Origin: Nocardia uniformis NBRC 13702
GTDB taxonomy: Bacteria > Actinomycetota > Actinomycetes > Mycobacteriales > Mycobacteriaceae
Reading direction: 5' to 3'
NCBI RefSeq assembly: GCF_001613345.1
Contig: NZ_BDCE01000090.1
Location: 19,379 to 83,378 of the forward strand
DNA: 64,000 nucleotides
The notes beneath the pieces are model-generated. The model had not been told where the DNA came from. It saw nothing but the letters and a program-made list of their open reading frames with translations, and did no database searches. Of the stretch, positions 35,157 through 43,121 are shown in pieces. Numbering within the stretch: the stretch's first letter is position 1; each line of letters starts with the position of its first letter. The translations under genes were made by a program, and so were the position numbers.

Positions 35157-36494
35157 ATGAAGAAGATCGGCACGAGTGCACACATCGGCGACAGTGGCAT
35201 CGCCCTCATCCACCAAATGACCAACAAGATGGGGTACGTGTGGCACGAACGTGCCGGCGCACTCGATGCCGGTATCGACGGAGAGATTGAACTACGAGAT
35301 CCGTCCACCGGCGAAGTCTCCAACAGGGTGCTGTTCGTGCAGAGCAAAGCCAGTGACCGACTATTCCCTGGAGAGACGGACCGCGGGTTCCACTATCTGT
35401 GTAAGCGTGCCGACGTTGACTACTGGATGAGCGCAGACAATCCAGTCCTGCTGGTCTGCTCCCATCCCCAGACCGGCGAGGCATGGTGGGTGCACGTTCA
35501 ACCCTGGTTCGCCGACCCCGGGCATCGTGCCTCTGGCCGAGTCGACTTCGATAAGAGCACTCAACGCCTCGACGAGGGTGCAGCACAACGGCTGCTCAAT
35601 CTCGCGGACCCGCATGGACGCGCACATGTCGCGGTAGCCGAGCACCGCAACGAGGACCTCACCTCAAATCTTCTGCCAGTCGCCATCCCAGCTCTTCTTT
35701 ACAGTGCCCCGACCGAGTACACCGACCCTCGCCAGGTGATCGCTCGGCAACGCGAACGCGCGGATGAGGATGTGCGGCACGACTACATCCTGAGACGCGG
35801 ACATGTCTACAGCTGGCTGCCTCCGGAGGAGAGCGCGCTCCGCCGCATCACAAACGGTCCTACCGATGTGGTGGAAACTGCGGAATGGAGCGACGACCCG
35901 ACCAGGCAGCGCTGGCTAGTGCAGCTACTCAACTACGCATTGCAACGTGATGTGAGCATTGACTGCGCCTGGCACGGAGGTCGCAAAGTTGTCTTCTTCC
36001 GTCCCACTCCGGACCTGAAGCCTCGTAATATCCGCGGCGCCAGTGGACGGCAAAGGGAAGTCTTCAAGCCGAAATTCAAGAAGAAGACACCTGGCGAAAT
36101 CAGTTACTGCAAACACGCGGCGCTTCAATGGCAGTTCCTGCGGCTCGAGGACGAGTGGTTCTGTGCACTGACGCCGACCTACCACTACACACGCGACGGG
36201 CATCGTGACTCGCTATTCCTGTCGGACTATCTGACAGGTATCAAACGTCTCGACCGAAACTTGGCCGTTCTCGGCCACGCCCGGATGTGGGCCACCTACC
36301 TACACGGGGAAGAAGGCGTGTTCGAGCCCAGAGAAACGATCTTGACCTACGGCAAGTTAGTGAACTTCACGGCCAACCGCGCAATCGACGATGCTGACTG
36401 GCTATCCGACCCACGGAAGAACGACACCGACACCGACTCAGAGTTCGACCCCCTAACCACCGATGAACTGGCCCTCTTCGAGGTGGAGCTGTGA
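35157..36494 (+). CDS. SPARDA effector: DUF4365 (DREN) nuclease fused to APAZ-like domain
   Basis: 445 residues. The N-terminal domain (about 1-150) is a DUF4365/PD-(D/E)XK-type nuclease: Asp41 in GIDGEIEL and the Q-x-K motif in FVQSKAS (residues 60-66) fit the metal and Lys positions. The C-terminal 270 residues, with ALQWQFLRLEDEWFCALTPTYHYTRDG and YLTGIKRLDRNLAVLGHARMW, resemble APAZ regions that replace the N-PAZ half of long Argonautes. In published SPARDA systems guide-directed invader recognition by the Argonaute unleashes DREN to degrade nucleic acids indiscriminately. The next gene overlaps by 4 bp (GTGA). ATG 35157 follows GGAGGGG. GC is visibly below the neighbours. Confidence 0.85.
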   Translation: MKKIGTSAHIGDSGIALIHQMTNKMGYVWHERAGALDAGIDGEIELRDPSTGEVSNRVLFVQSKASDRLFPGETDRGFHYLCKRADVDYWMSADNPVLLVCSHPQTGEAWWVHVQPWFADPGHRASGRVDFDKSTQRLDEGAAQRLLNLADPHGRAHVAVAEHRNEDLTSNLLPVAIPALLYSAPTEYTDPRQVIARQRERADEDVRHDYILRRGHVYSWLPPEESALRRITNGPTDVVETAEWSDDPTRQRWLVQLLNYALQRDVSIDCAWHGGRKVVFFRPTPDLKPRNIRGASGRQREVFKPKFKKKTPGEISYCKHAALQWQFLRLEDEWFCALTPTYHYTRDGHRDSLFLSDYLTGIKRLDRNLAVLGHARMWATYLHGEEGVFEPRETILTYGKLVNFTANRAIDDADWLSDPRKNDTDTDSEFDPLTTDELALFEVEL

Positions 36495-37918
36495 AACTGA
36501 CTGTCCTGGACGAGCCCTCACTCGAGTTTGGCGGCGGTGCACCACATATCGATCCGCGTCACGGCATCACCGACTATGGCCCCGCCGACGCCACCAACAC
36601 CGCCGTGCGCGCCATCCGGGTCGGCATCATTGGTACCCCCGCTTCGATTCATGGCCTGCGATGCTGGCTCGATACCTGTCGTCAACCGATAGCCGCCAAA
36701 AGCAGCCGACTCGGTCGCCTGTTCGTACCGTTCCCCGGATTCGATACGAGCGCTGGCTTCCGCTCGACCCTGGTATGGGACACACGCCTGGAACGTCCGA
36801 TCCGCGACCGCGACCTACAACAGCTAGCCGACCTGACGCCCCAGGACGCGGTCCAAGCCGCCGTCGAAATGTACGCCTCCGAACTCGATGTTCTCGACGA
36901 AGAGCCCGGTTGCGACGTCGTGCTGATTGCCCGGCCGGAACACCTCCCCGAACGACCAGCACTCCAAGTCGACCCAGAAGCGCCCTGGAAGAAGGCCCCG
37001 CCCACTGAGCCTGTTGAGGACTTCCGAGCCTTGCTGAAGGCCAGAGCTATGCGCTACAGCCGCCCCATACAGATCATCCGCCGTAGCACCTGGGATCCGA
37101 ATTTCACACCGCCCGGAGATAAGCCCCGCCTCCAGGACGAAGCCACACGCGCGTGGAACCTGCATACCGCCTTGTACTACAAAGCGGGAGGAGTGCCATG
37201 GCGTTTGCCACGGCAGTCGACCGATTTGGACAGCTGCTATGTGGGAGTCACCTTCTACCGCAGCGGCGACAGCGCCACGTTGGAGACCAGCGTCGCCCAG
37301 GTGTTCAACCAGCGCGGTGACGGAGTCATAGTTCGCGGTGCAGCAGCCAAGGTCTCTCACCACGATCGCCAACCCCATCTCTCCCAAGCCGATGCCCACG
37401 CCTTGCTCAAAGACGCACTCAGCCGGTATCGCAAGGAACACCGGCACCTGCCCGCGCGCGTCGTCCTACACAAGACCTCGTCGTACACATCAGAGGAGAC
37501 GGACGGATTCCGCACCGCAGCCGACGGCGCGGACATCGATGCCATCGAACTGCTCTGGTTCCCCGCTCAGGAGCCCGTGCGGATGTTCCGGTCTGCCGAA
37601 CACCCGCCATTACGCGGCACACTACTAAGCCTCGGCGCACGCCAGCACGTCCTGTACACCCGAGGGAGCGTGCCCTTCTACGGCACCTACCCCGGCATGT
37701 ATATCCCCACACCACTGCCGTTCCGAATGGTCGAAACCGAATCCAGCCCAGAACAACTCGCCGAGGAACTGCTCGCGCTGACCAAGATGAACTGGAACCA
37801 GACTCAGCTCGATGGACGACTACCCATCACGCTTCGAACTGCAGACAGGGTCGGGCAGATCCTCCGCCACTTGAGTCCACAGGACCGGCCGCAGGGCCGA
37901 TATGCCTTCTACATGTAG
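36491..37918 (+). CDS. Short prokaryotic Argonaute (MID-PIWI), catalytically degenerate
   Basis: 475 residues, the usual short-pAgo size with no N or PAZ domain. The N-terminal FGGGAPHIDPRHGI (13-26) and VGIIGTPASI start the MID domain; RPIQIIRRSTW (about 191-201) is the MID/PIWI linker; then YYKAGGVPWRL, CYVGVTFYR, VVLHKTSSY and TKMNWNQTQ mark PIWI strands. The catalytic DEDX positions are replaced: Val-Thr where the first Asp should be (GVT), and Lys-Thr where RDG should be (LHKTS). So it should bind guide and target but not slice, as known for short pAgos. It forms a GTGA-coupled operon with the DREN-APAZ effector. Confidence 0.88.
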   Translation: MKLTVLDEPSLEFGGGAPHIDPRHGITDYGPADATNTAVRAIRVGIIGTPASIHGLRCWLDTCRQPIAAKSSRLGRLFVPFPGFDTSAGFRSTLVWDTRLERPIRDRDLQQLADLTPQDAVQAAVEMYASELDVLDEEPGCDVVLIARPEHLPERPALQVDPEAPWKKAPPTEPVEDFRALLKARAMRYSRPIQIIRRSTWDPNFTPPGDKPRLQDEATRAWNLHTALYYKAGGVPWRLPRQSTDLDSCYVGVTFYRSGDSATLETSVAQVFNQRGDGVIVRGAAAKVSHHDRQPHLSQADAHALLKDALSRYRKEHRHLPARVVLHKTSSYTSEETDGFRTAADGADIDAIELLWFPAQEPVRMFRSAEHPPLRGTLLSLGARQHVLYTRGSVPFYGTYPGMYIPTPLPFRMVETESSPEQLAEELLALTKMNWNQTQLDGRLPITLRTADRVGQILRHLSPQDRPQGRYAFYM

Positions 37919-37942
37919 AGCGGCACTCTCAAACCCCTTTGA

Positions 37943-38242
37943 CGACAGCGCTACCTCCACCTCCACCGGATCACCGAAACCGACCACGCCTACGAGGGGT
38001 TCGCCAGGGAGTTCCTGCGGGGCTACAGCAGCGTTCGAGACCTGCCAGACAACTTCTCAGAACTGCTCGAGCCGTACCTGGTACTGCGCGATATACAGGT
38101 CCTCAACTTCGTCGCCTCCAGCTTGACCGTCAACGACGCTGTCGCGAGATGGGGACCAGGACGAATCGCCGGAATCTTGGCCAACATGAACGACTACCTT
38201 CTGGCTGGTCGCCGGTATCCAGGCAGCCGCGTGGTTGAGTGA
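37943..38242 (+). pseudogene. Phosphotransferase (APH-like) C-terminal remnant
   Basis: An open frame with no start, immediately after a TGA, reads RYLHLHRITETDHAYEGF, FLRGYSSVRDLPDNF, LLEPYLVLRDIQVLNFVASS and RWGPGRIAGILANMNDYL to a stop at 38242. This resembles the final 90-100 residues of aminoglycoside/homoserine-type phosphotransferases. The catalytic HGD and DFD motifs that should precede it are absent; the short Argonaute operon lies where they would be. Confidence 0.62.
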
Positions 38243-38348
38243 GTCGAGGAGTGTCAGGTGTCCCGGTAACGTCGCTGAGCTGACCGACAAAGCAATTGCG
38301 TTGCGGGAGGCAAGTGTTCGGCACGCCGAGGGGTTGGTTAACTAGCTG

Positions 38349-38367
38349 ATCCCGGAGAATCCGGGAT
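38349..38367. repeat. Perfect 8-bp inverted repeat with GAA loop
   Basis: ATCCCGGA-GAA-TCCGGGAT in the gap before the hydrolase gene. It could act as a terminator hairpin for the upstream operon or as an operator. There is no T-tract. Confidence 0.5.
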
Positions 38368-38446
38368 GGTGGAGGCAATCCCAAGGGCAGTCTGTCGACG
38401 CCGAATTGGTCATCACGCCGAATATCGTGTGTGGGAGATGATTCGG

Positions 38447-39259
38447 ATGTGGGAAGAGTGCGTAGTGGGCGGGCAGGTCGAGTTGTTCGTCGCATATGCG
38501 GGGAGTGGTGATCTGCCCTGGTTACTCGTCATCCACGGTGGACCCGACTGGGACCACAGTTACCTTCGTGAACCACTGGCGAAAATGATTGGCACACATC
38601 GCCTATTGCTTCCGGACCTGCGCGGTTGTGGCCGTTCCGCACGTGGCCTGCCGCTCGTGAATTACCATCCGGATGCCGTCGTAGATGATCTCCTGACCAT
38701 CCTCGACAGCTTCGACGGTGCTACCGCAGACGTGCTGGGCTTCTCCTACGGTGGGCTGTTGGCACAACGCTTGGCCATCACCGCGCCACTGCGGATACGG
38801 AGGATGATCATCGCCTCCAGCAGCGTCCTTCCCGTTCCCGCCGATTCGTACCAGAACTGGCCGGAGCGGGCCTTGGCGTGCGCACCCGAACGCGAAGTAT
38901 GGGCGAGCCCGAGCGCGCCCGAGGCCGAACGAACGCGCGCGGCGGCCTTCGCTGGTGCGCGCGCCAACATCTGGAGATCAGAAGCCCTGCCCGAATACCG
39001 CAGACGCGTAGGGGCAGTGCGTTTTTCCGCCGACTGGGACCGTGCGCGACGTGCGGGAGCGCTGCCCTCGGCGCGGATCGATAACCCCCTTCGTCGCCTG
39101 TCGGAGACAGGGATACCGACTCTCCTACTACACGGCCGCTACGACATGGCCTTCCCTGCGACGTTGGCGGAGCAGACAGCCGGCCTGCTCCCGAATGCGG
39201 AAGCGGTTGTCCTCGACAATGCAGGTCATATGGCACACATAGACCAACCCGACCGCTGA
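38447..39259 (+). CDS. Alpha/beta hydrolase (proline iminopeptidase-like), late premature stop
   Basis: 270 residues from ATG 38447 (GGGAG 9 bp upstream). Oxyanion region HGGPDWDHSYL, DLRGCGRS, nucleophile elbow GFSYGG, acid Asp in HGRYDMAFP, His in DNAGHMAHIDQPDR. HGGP and GxSxGG are typical of S33 aminopeptidase-like hydrolases. The stop TGA at 39257 interrupts what looks like the normal end: in frame beyond it the sequence reads LMAVQGFLV and a second TGA at 39287, matching the usual final helix of this family. All catalytic residues precede the stop, so some activity may remain. Confidence 0.72.
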   Translation: MWEECVVGGQVELFVAYAGSGDLPWLLVIHGGPDWDHSYLREPLAKMIGTHRLLLPDLRGCGRSARGLPLVNYHPDAVVDDLLTILDSFDGATADVLGFSYGGLLAQRLAITAPLRIRRMIIASSSVLPVPADSYQNWPERALACAPEREVWASPSAPEAERTRAAAFAGARANIWRSEALPEYRRRVGAVRFSADWDRARRAGALPSARIDNPLRRLSETGIPTLLLHGRYDMAFPATLAEQTAGLLPNAEAVVLDNAGHMAHIDQPDR

Positions 39260-39416
39260 CTGATGGCAGTGCAAGGGTTTCTGGTCTGAGCCGAGTGAAC
39301 ACCCGCTGTTGCCGCCATCTGCGCTGACCGAACCGGCCAACACGCATGTCATGCGGGCTGCGGCCCCAACACACCATTTTCCGGCATTGCCCGCTGAGGA
39401 AGAACGGGGTGGCTAC

Positions 39417-39505
39417 ATCGGCGAATCCGGACGACGTTGATCGGTGAATCCTGACGTCACCCCCGACCGGCGGGATGTCGTATCGGTGGAATCTGACGTC
39501 AGGGG
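39417..39505. mobile_element. Triple repeats resembling an IS21-type terminus
   Basis: Three diverged copies of a 22-24-bp unit: ATCGGCGAATCC-GGACGACG (39417), ATCGGTGAATCC-TGACGTCA (39440) and ATCGGTGGAATC-TGACGTCA (39482). Several short repeats at one end are characteristic of IS21-family elements. An istB-like fragment lies 2.2 kb downstream, so this is probably the other end of a decayed copy (inference). Confidence 0.5.
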
Positions 39506-39734
39506 TTCAGCTTGACATCCGAATCTGGCCGGTTCGGTCAGCGCGACATGTGCCATTACCGGACGTAGCCAGCAGGCTTCGGCTCGGGGAACCTCTCAGC
39601 GCTTCGCTTGTCGAGGCAAACCAGATCGCTCCCGGAACCATGTCTCCGGGAGCGCTCTACGGACGGGTTGAACGGCACTGACGAGATGACCGCTTACTGT
39701 CCCTGCGCTTCGACTGATGCCTCGACACGGCGAT

Positions 39735-40000
39735 TGGTGTTGATGGCATTCATGTTGTGGTTGATAGTCGACGACTGCGTTGCCGTCGGCGTCGAGAAGC
39801 TGAATATTCGCCGGGAATGCAGTCACCGCACGTGGCGCAGGATATGACCTTGAATGTCGTTGTCTTCCAACTGAATGTGAACGACAGCGACCTCATCACC
39901 GCGGCGTCGTAGATGTTCCAGCTGTATCGCCCCGAAGGGCTTGGCCACGTCTTCACAGCCCACCGGCAACAACGCTCGTGGTGGAACGACCGAGCTCAGC
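39735..40000 (-). pseudogene. Unidentified frameshifted coding remnant
   Basis: The minus strand reads VVPPRALLPVGCEDVAKPF, GAIQLEHLRRRGDEVAVVH and IQLEDNDIQGHILRH, then after a one-base frame change AVTAFPANIQLLDADGNAV and VDYQPQHECHQHQ. Codon use and composition look protein-like across the change, indicating one ancestral gene broken by an indel. I do not recognise the family and no complete start or stop fits. The remaining sequence 39260-39416 and 39506-39734 shows nothing supportable. Confidence 0.4.
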
Positions 40001-40030
40001 CAGCACCGGCCGCGAGACGAGGGGCTCCGT

Positions 40031-40366
40031 TCAGCAAGGAACAGTACCGTCCTGGTGTTCGGCTTCCAGGAGTGCGAGCAGTCCGGGAAACCTGCTCTCG
40101 ACGTCCGTGCGTCGTAGGCGGATGCCCTTGCGGTTGCCGTAGTCGATCTCGTCGATGAGGCCTGCTTCGCGCAGGACTCGGAAGTGGTGGGTCTGGGTCT
40201 GCTTCGAGATCGGGAGATCGAACGAGTTACAGCCTCGCTCGCTGTCGGTGCGGTCGGCGGCCAACTTCGTCATCACCGAACGCCGGTGCTCGTCAGCGAG
40301 AGCGCGAAGCACCACGCCCAGCTCTAGCGCGTCGACCTCTGGACCGACCAGGTTCGTTCCGGCCAC
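40031..40366 (-). CDS. ArsR-family transcriptional regulator
   Basis: 111 residues, the usual ArsR size. Winged HTH: VVLRALADEHRRSVMTKLA, then LPISKQTQTHHFRVLREAGLI as recognition helix and a wing GNRKGIRLRR. No metal-binding Cys pair in the usual alpha3 position (one Cys in DSERGCNSF), so it is probably not a metal sensor. GTG 40366 is preferred to GTG 40372 for ribosome-binding-site spacing. It is divergent from an FAD monooxygenase, with two perfect dyads between them. Confidence 0.86.
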   Translation of the reverse strand: MAGTNLVGPEVDALELGVVLRALADEHRRSVMTKLAADRTDSERGCNSFDLPISKQTQTHHFRVLREAGLIDEIDYGNRKGIRLRRTDVESRFPGLLALLEAEHQDGTVPC

Positions 40367-40379
40367 GAACACCCCTTTC

Positions 40380-40401
40380 AGGTACGTCTTGCATCGTACC
40401 T
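40380..40401. promoter_or_regulatory. Candidate ArsR operator 1
   Basis: AGGTAC-N10-GTACCT, perfect 6-bp arms, 14 bp before the arsR-type gene's start. It shares GTAC with operator 2. Confidence 0.6.
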
Positions 40402-40421
40402 CAGGGACGTGCTCTACTCGA

Positions 40422-40439
40422 GTACGAAATCAATCGTAC
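40422..40439. promoter_or_regulatory. Candidate ArsR operator 2
   Basis: GTACGA-N6-TCGTAC, perfect dyad located 46 bp before the monooxygenase ATG. Together with operator 1 it suggests that the ArsR protein represses both divergent genes. Confidence 0.6.
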
Positions 40440-40485
40440 CTACACGGCCGGAAATGTGGCCGCCGACGCTCCGAGAGGTGTTGTC

Positions 40486-41661
40486 ATGAAGAAGCCCGAG
40501 GTGCTGATAGTCGGTGCCGGAATCGCCGGGCCCGCGCTCGCGTACTGGCTCGCCCGGAACGGATACCGGCCGACTGTCGTCGAGCATGCCCGGCAGCTGC
40601 GCTCCGGTGGCAGCGCGATCGTCGTGAAGGGGCCCGCGATACCGGTCGCCGAGCGTATGGGCATCCTTCCGCAGCTGCGCGAGCTCGCCACCCGCAATCG
40701 GTCGCTGACCCTGCTCGACCCGGCCGGCAAACGAGTCCTGCGACTTCCCGCCTCCTCGGGAGGGTCGCCGACGGTCGAGGTGACCCGGGCCGACCTGTCC
40801 GAGGTACTCCACCGGTCGGCGCGGGGCGATGCTGAGTTCGTGTTCGACGACACGGTCACCGCACTCGATCAGGACGAAGGCGGGGTCGACGTCACCTTTC
40901 GACGGTCCCCGCCACGGCGTTTCGACTTGGTGGTCGGTACCGATGGGATGCACTCCACCATACGGCGTCTGGTGTTCGGGCCCGAGCGGCAGTTCGTGAG
41001 CGACCTGGGTCTATACGGCGCGACCGTCCCGCTGGAACCCGACGCCATCGACGACCCGAGCGAGCTGACGATGCTGACCGTGCCGAACCGGATGCTGGTC
41101 GTCCACCCCTCGCGCACCACGCCGCTCGCGATCTTCACCTTCCGGGCCGCACCGCTGGCGGCCCACGACCGCAAAAACATCGCTCTCCACAAGCAAACCG
41201 TGGCCGACACGTACGCCGACGTGCGGTGGCGGGCGCCGGAACTCGTGGCGGCGTACCTCGACCACCCAGCCCCGTTCTTCGACCCCCTGACGACCGTCCG
41301 GATGCCCTCGTGGTCCCGCGGACGGGTCGTACTACTCGGGGACGCGGCGGCGGCCACAGCCCTGCTGGGCGACGGGTCCAGCATGGCGATGGCAGGAGCG
41401 TATGCCCTCGCGGAAGAACTCGCCTCCCACCACGGCGATCACGCCCGCGCCTTCGCCACCTACGAGTCGCGGCTCCGCCGCGAAGTGCGACCGCGGCAGC
41501 GACGCGTCGGCGTGCTCTCCAGACTCATGGTGCCCAGCACCCGACCAGGCCTCGTGGTACGCAACACGGTGGGCCGCGCGGTCGGTCGCACAAACCGGAT
41601 CACCTCTCGCGAAACCGCAAACGGGAAAGACCGTGTTGCAGCTGGAACCCATGACGGATGA
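40486..41661 (+). CDS. FAD-dependent aromatic-ring/antibiotic-type monooxygenase (PHBH fold)
   Basis: 391 residues. FAD-binding VGAGIAGPALAYWLARNGY, the DG-type motif VVGTDGMHSTIRR and the GDA motif VVLLGDAAAATALLGDGSSMAMAGAYALAEEL are diagnostic of group A flavin hydroxylases such as TetX or PHBH-like enzymes. ATG 40486 follows GAGAGG. It is divergent from the ArsR regulator and probably inducible by an aromatic or drug-like compound (inference). It looks intact despite lying among broken genes. Confidence 0.88.
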   Translation: MKKPEVLIVGAGIAGPALAYWLARNGYRPTVVEHARQLRSGGSAIVVKGPAIPVAERMGILPQLRELATRNRSLTLLDPAGKRVLRLPASSGGSPTVEVTRADLSEVLHRSARGDAEFVFDDTVTALDQDEGGVDVTFRRSPPRRFDLVVGTDGMHSTIRRLVFGPERQFVSDLGLYGATVPLEPDAIDDPSELTMLTVPNRMLVVHPSRTTPLAIFTFRAAPLAAHDRKNIALHKQTVADTYADVRWRAPELVAAYLDHPAPFFDPLTTVRMPSWSRGRVVLLGDAAAATALLGDGSSMAMAGAYALAEELASHHGDHARAFATYESRLRREVRPRQRRVGVLSRLMVPSTRPGLVVRNTVGRAVGRTNRITSRETANGKDRVAAGTHDG

Positions 41662-41737
41662 CGGCGGCGCATCGCAACTGGTCGAGCGGCGCTACAACGT
41701 GCCAATGCATGTGTTTGCAGGCTCATCTGAGGAACGC

Positions 41738-41942
41738 GGCGGGCGCGCAGGTTGGCTGCGTCCCGGCCGGCGTTTTCTTCGGCTGGCAGCACCCGCACTA
41801 CTTCGGCGGGGTCCCAGCGTTGGGCCTTGGCGGTGGGGACCAGATCGGTCATAGCGTGCCGCAGGTGCGGCACCTTCACCCGGGCGCCGGTCGTGATCCC
41901 CAAATGCACGGTAACGCCGACGAGTTCGACGTGCTCGCTCAT
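41738..41942 (-). pseudogene. IstB-like (IS21 helper ATPase) N-terminal remnant
   Basis: The minus strand from ATG 41942 reads MSEHVELVGVTVHLGITTG, VKVPHLRHAMTDLVPTAKAQ and RWDPAEVVRVLPAEENAGRD, ending at NLRARR. It resembles the N-terminal domain of IS21-family IstB proteins. The P-loop ATPase domain is missing. Its orientation and position agree with decay of an IS21 element whose end may be at 39417. Confidence 0.62.
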
Positions 41943-42167
41943 CGGCAGTTGAGTGCGTTCATCGGCCCCGGCGACAGTCCAATATTTCCTGCGACGCTCG
42001 ACGGTATCCGTGCCACCAGGCTCTGGGGTGGCACCCTACGCAGCAGCTCCCCCGCAACGTCGTCGAATGCGCCTTCGACAAGGTCGAACGATGGCGATCC
42101 GTCGTCTATCGCGCCAGCTTCCTCATGAGCTGCGCCGCCGAATGGCTCGAGCAATGGGGAGACATGC
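41943..42167 (+). other. Unclassified coding-like relic
   Basis: One plus frame reads ALGWHPTQQLPRNVVECAF, DKVERWRSVVYRASFL and MSCAAEWLEQWGDM before running into the antisense tetR relic. It looks like a protein end but has no start and no family I recognise. Nothing else is seen in this interval. Confidence 0.3.
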
Positions 42168-42606
42168 CTAGCGCGGGTGTTGTGCCCGCCGGGTGAGGTT
42201 TTCGAGCGAATCGACGACGAGGTCCACGATGCGGTCTCGGGTGGTGTCCAGGCGCCCAGTGGTCCAGGCGGCCAGGAGCGCTATGGCCGCGCCGACGACC
42301 CCGGTGGCGAGCAGCGAAGGATCAGCGGCAATGCCCTCGGGTGCGCCGGGGCCGCTCGACACCTGTTTGACCATGCCTTCCAGGGTGAGTTGAAGGGCCA
42401 TGGCTTCCGCGCGCAGGACCGGTCGCTGGGACCGTCGACGAACAGTATTCGGACTATGCCCGGCCCGTCCGCCGCGAGATCGAGCGTGGCGGTCACGACG
42501 CTCCGGGTCAAGCGGGATGGATCGGCATCGAGTTCGACTGCTGCCAGCATCGTGGCGGTGGCGCTCTGCAGTGCATGGTCGAACACGGCCGCGAGCAGAT
42601 CGTTGC
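42168..42606 (-). pseudogene. TetR-type regulator C-terminal remnant, frameshifted
   Basis: The minus strand starts abruptly with RNDLLAAVFDHALQSATATM and LDLAADGPGIVRILFVDGPS; then a frame change near 42420-42440 leads to AEAMALQLTLEGMVKQVSSG and VDSLENLTRRAQHPR with a stop at 42168. These are the last two thirds of a TetR-family protein. The DNA-binding HTH is gone: the frame begins at the junction with the monooxygenase remnant at 42607. Confidence 0.62.
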
Positions 42607-42945
42607 GGGATGGCCGCAGCGATCGAACTCCAGCGACTCGGCATCGACGACTTCGTGGTCCTCGAACGCCGCGACGATGTCGGAGGCACCTGGCGCGACA
42701 ACACCTACCCCGGTGTGGCCGTGGATATTCCGTCGTTCACCTACTCCTCTCGCTTTGCCCAGAACCCGCACTGGTCGCGGATATTCGCCCCCGGGGCCGA
42801 ACTGCAGAAGTACGCGCACGACATCGCCGACCGTCATCGGTTGCGCCGCCACCTGCGCCTCGGCACGGAGGTTCGTGCGGCCGAATTCGACGAATCCCAC
42901 CATCTGCGGCGGCTCACACTGGCCGACGGCGACAGCGTGACCGAA
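42607..42945 (+). pseudogene. Flavin monooxygenase (BVMO) N-terminal remnant
   Basis: Begins without the FAD Gly motif at GMAAAIELQRLGIDDFVVLE and continues RRDDVGGTWRDNTYPGVAVD, IPSFTYSSRFAQNP and HRLRRHLRLGTEVRAAEF up to about 42945, then unrelated sequence to 43056. This matches residues about 15-125 of a BVMO such as those at 20-26 kb. Both ends are missing. Confidence 0.68.
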
Positions 42946-43121
42946 GCACTTTCAGCAACTACAGGACAAACACCCCCACTGGCCCGCAACCCACAACGAG
43001 CAGCAACTGCGACCACCATCCCGCCGCAGACGGAACCGGCACCCGGTATCGTGTGACGGCATGAACCCCTAACATGGGGCAAATTCGATCAGATCTTGTG
43101 ACTGACGTAACGTGCCAGCAC

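Noticed and set aside
34187..35290. 367-codon plus-strand frame leading into the short Argonaute operon
   Set aside because: It overlaps the GNAT and PAS-like remnants in antisense and has no recognisable domain; tested as a possible third defence gene and not supported.
35157..36494. SIR2- or TIR-APAZ effector (SPARSA/SPARTA)
   Set aside because: No SIR2 or TIR motifs; the N-terminus shows a PD-(D/E)XK/DUF4365-like pattern.
36491..37918. Long-type or active slicer Argonaute
   Set aside because: The length, lack of N/PAZ and substituted catalytic positions fit a short inactive pAgo.
39417..39505. CRISPR array
   Set aside because: Only three diverged units with unequal spacing and no cas gene; IS21-type end repeats explain it better.
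40380..40439. CRISPR-like repeats around GTAC motifs
   Set aside because: They are short dyads with different spacers in a divergent promoter, as expected of operators.
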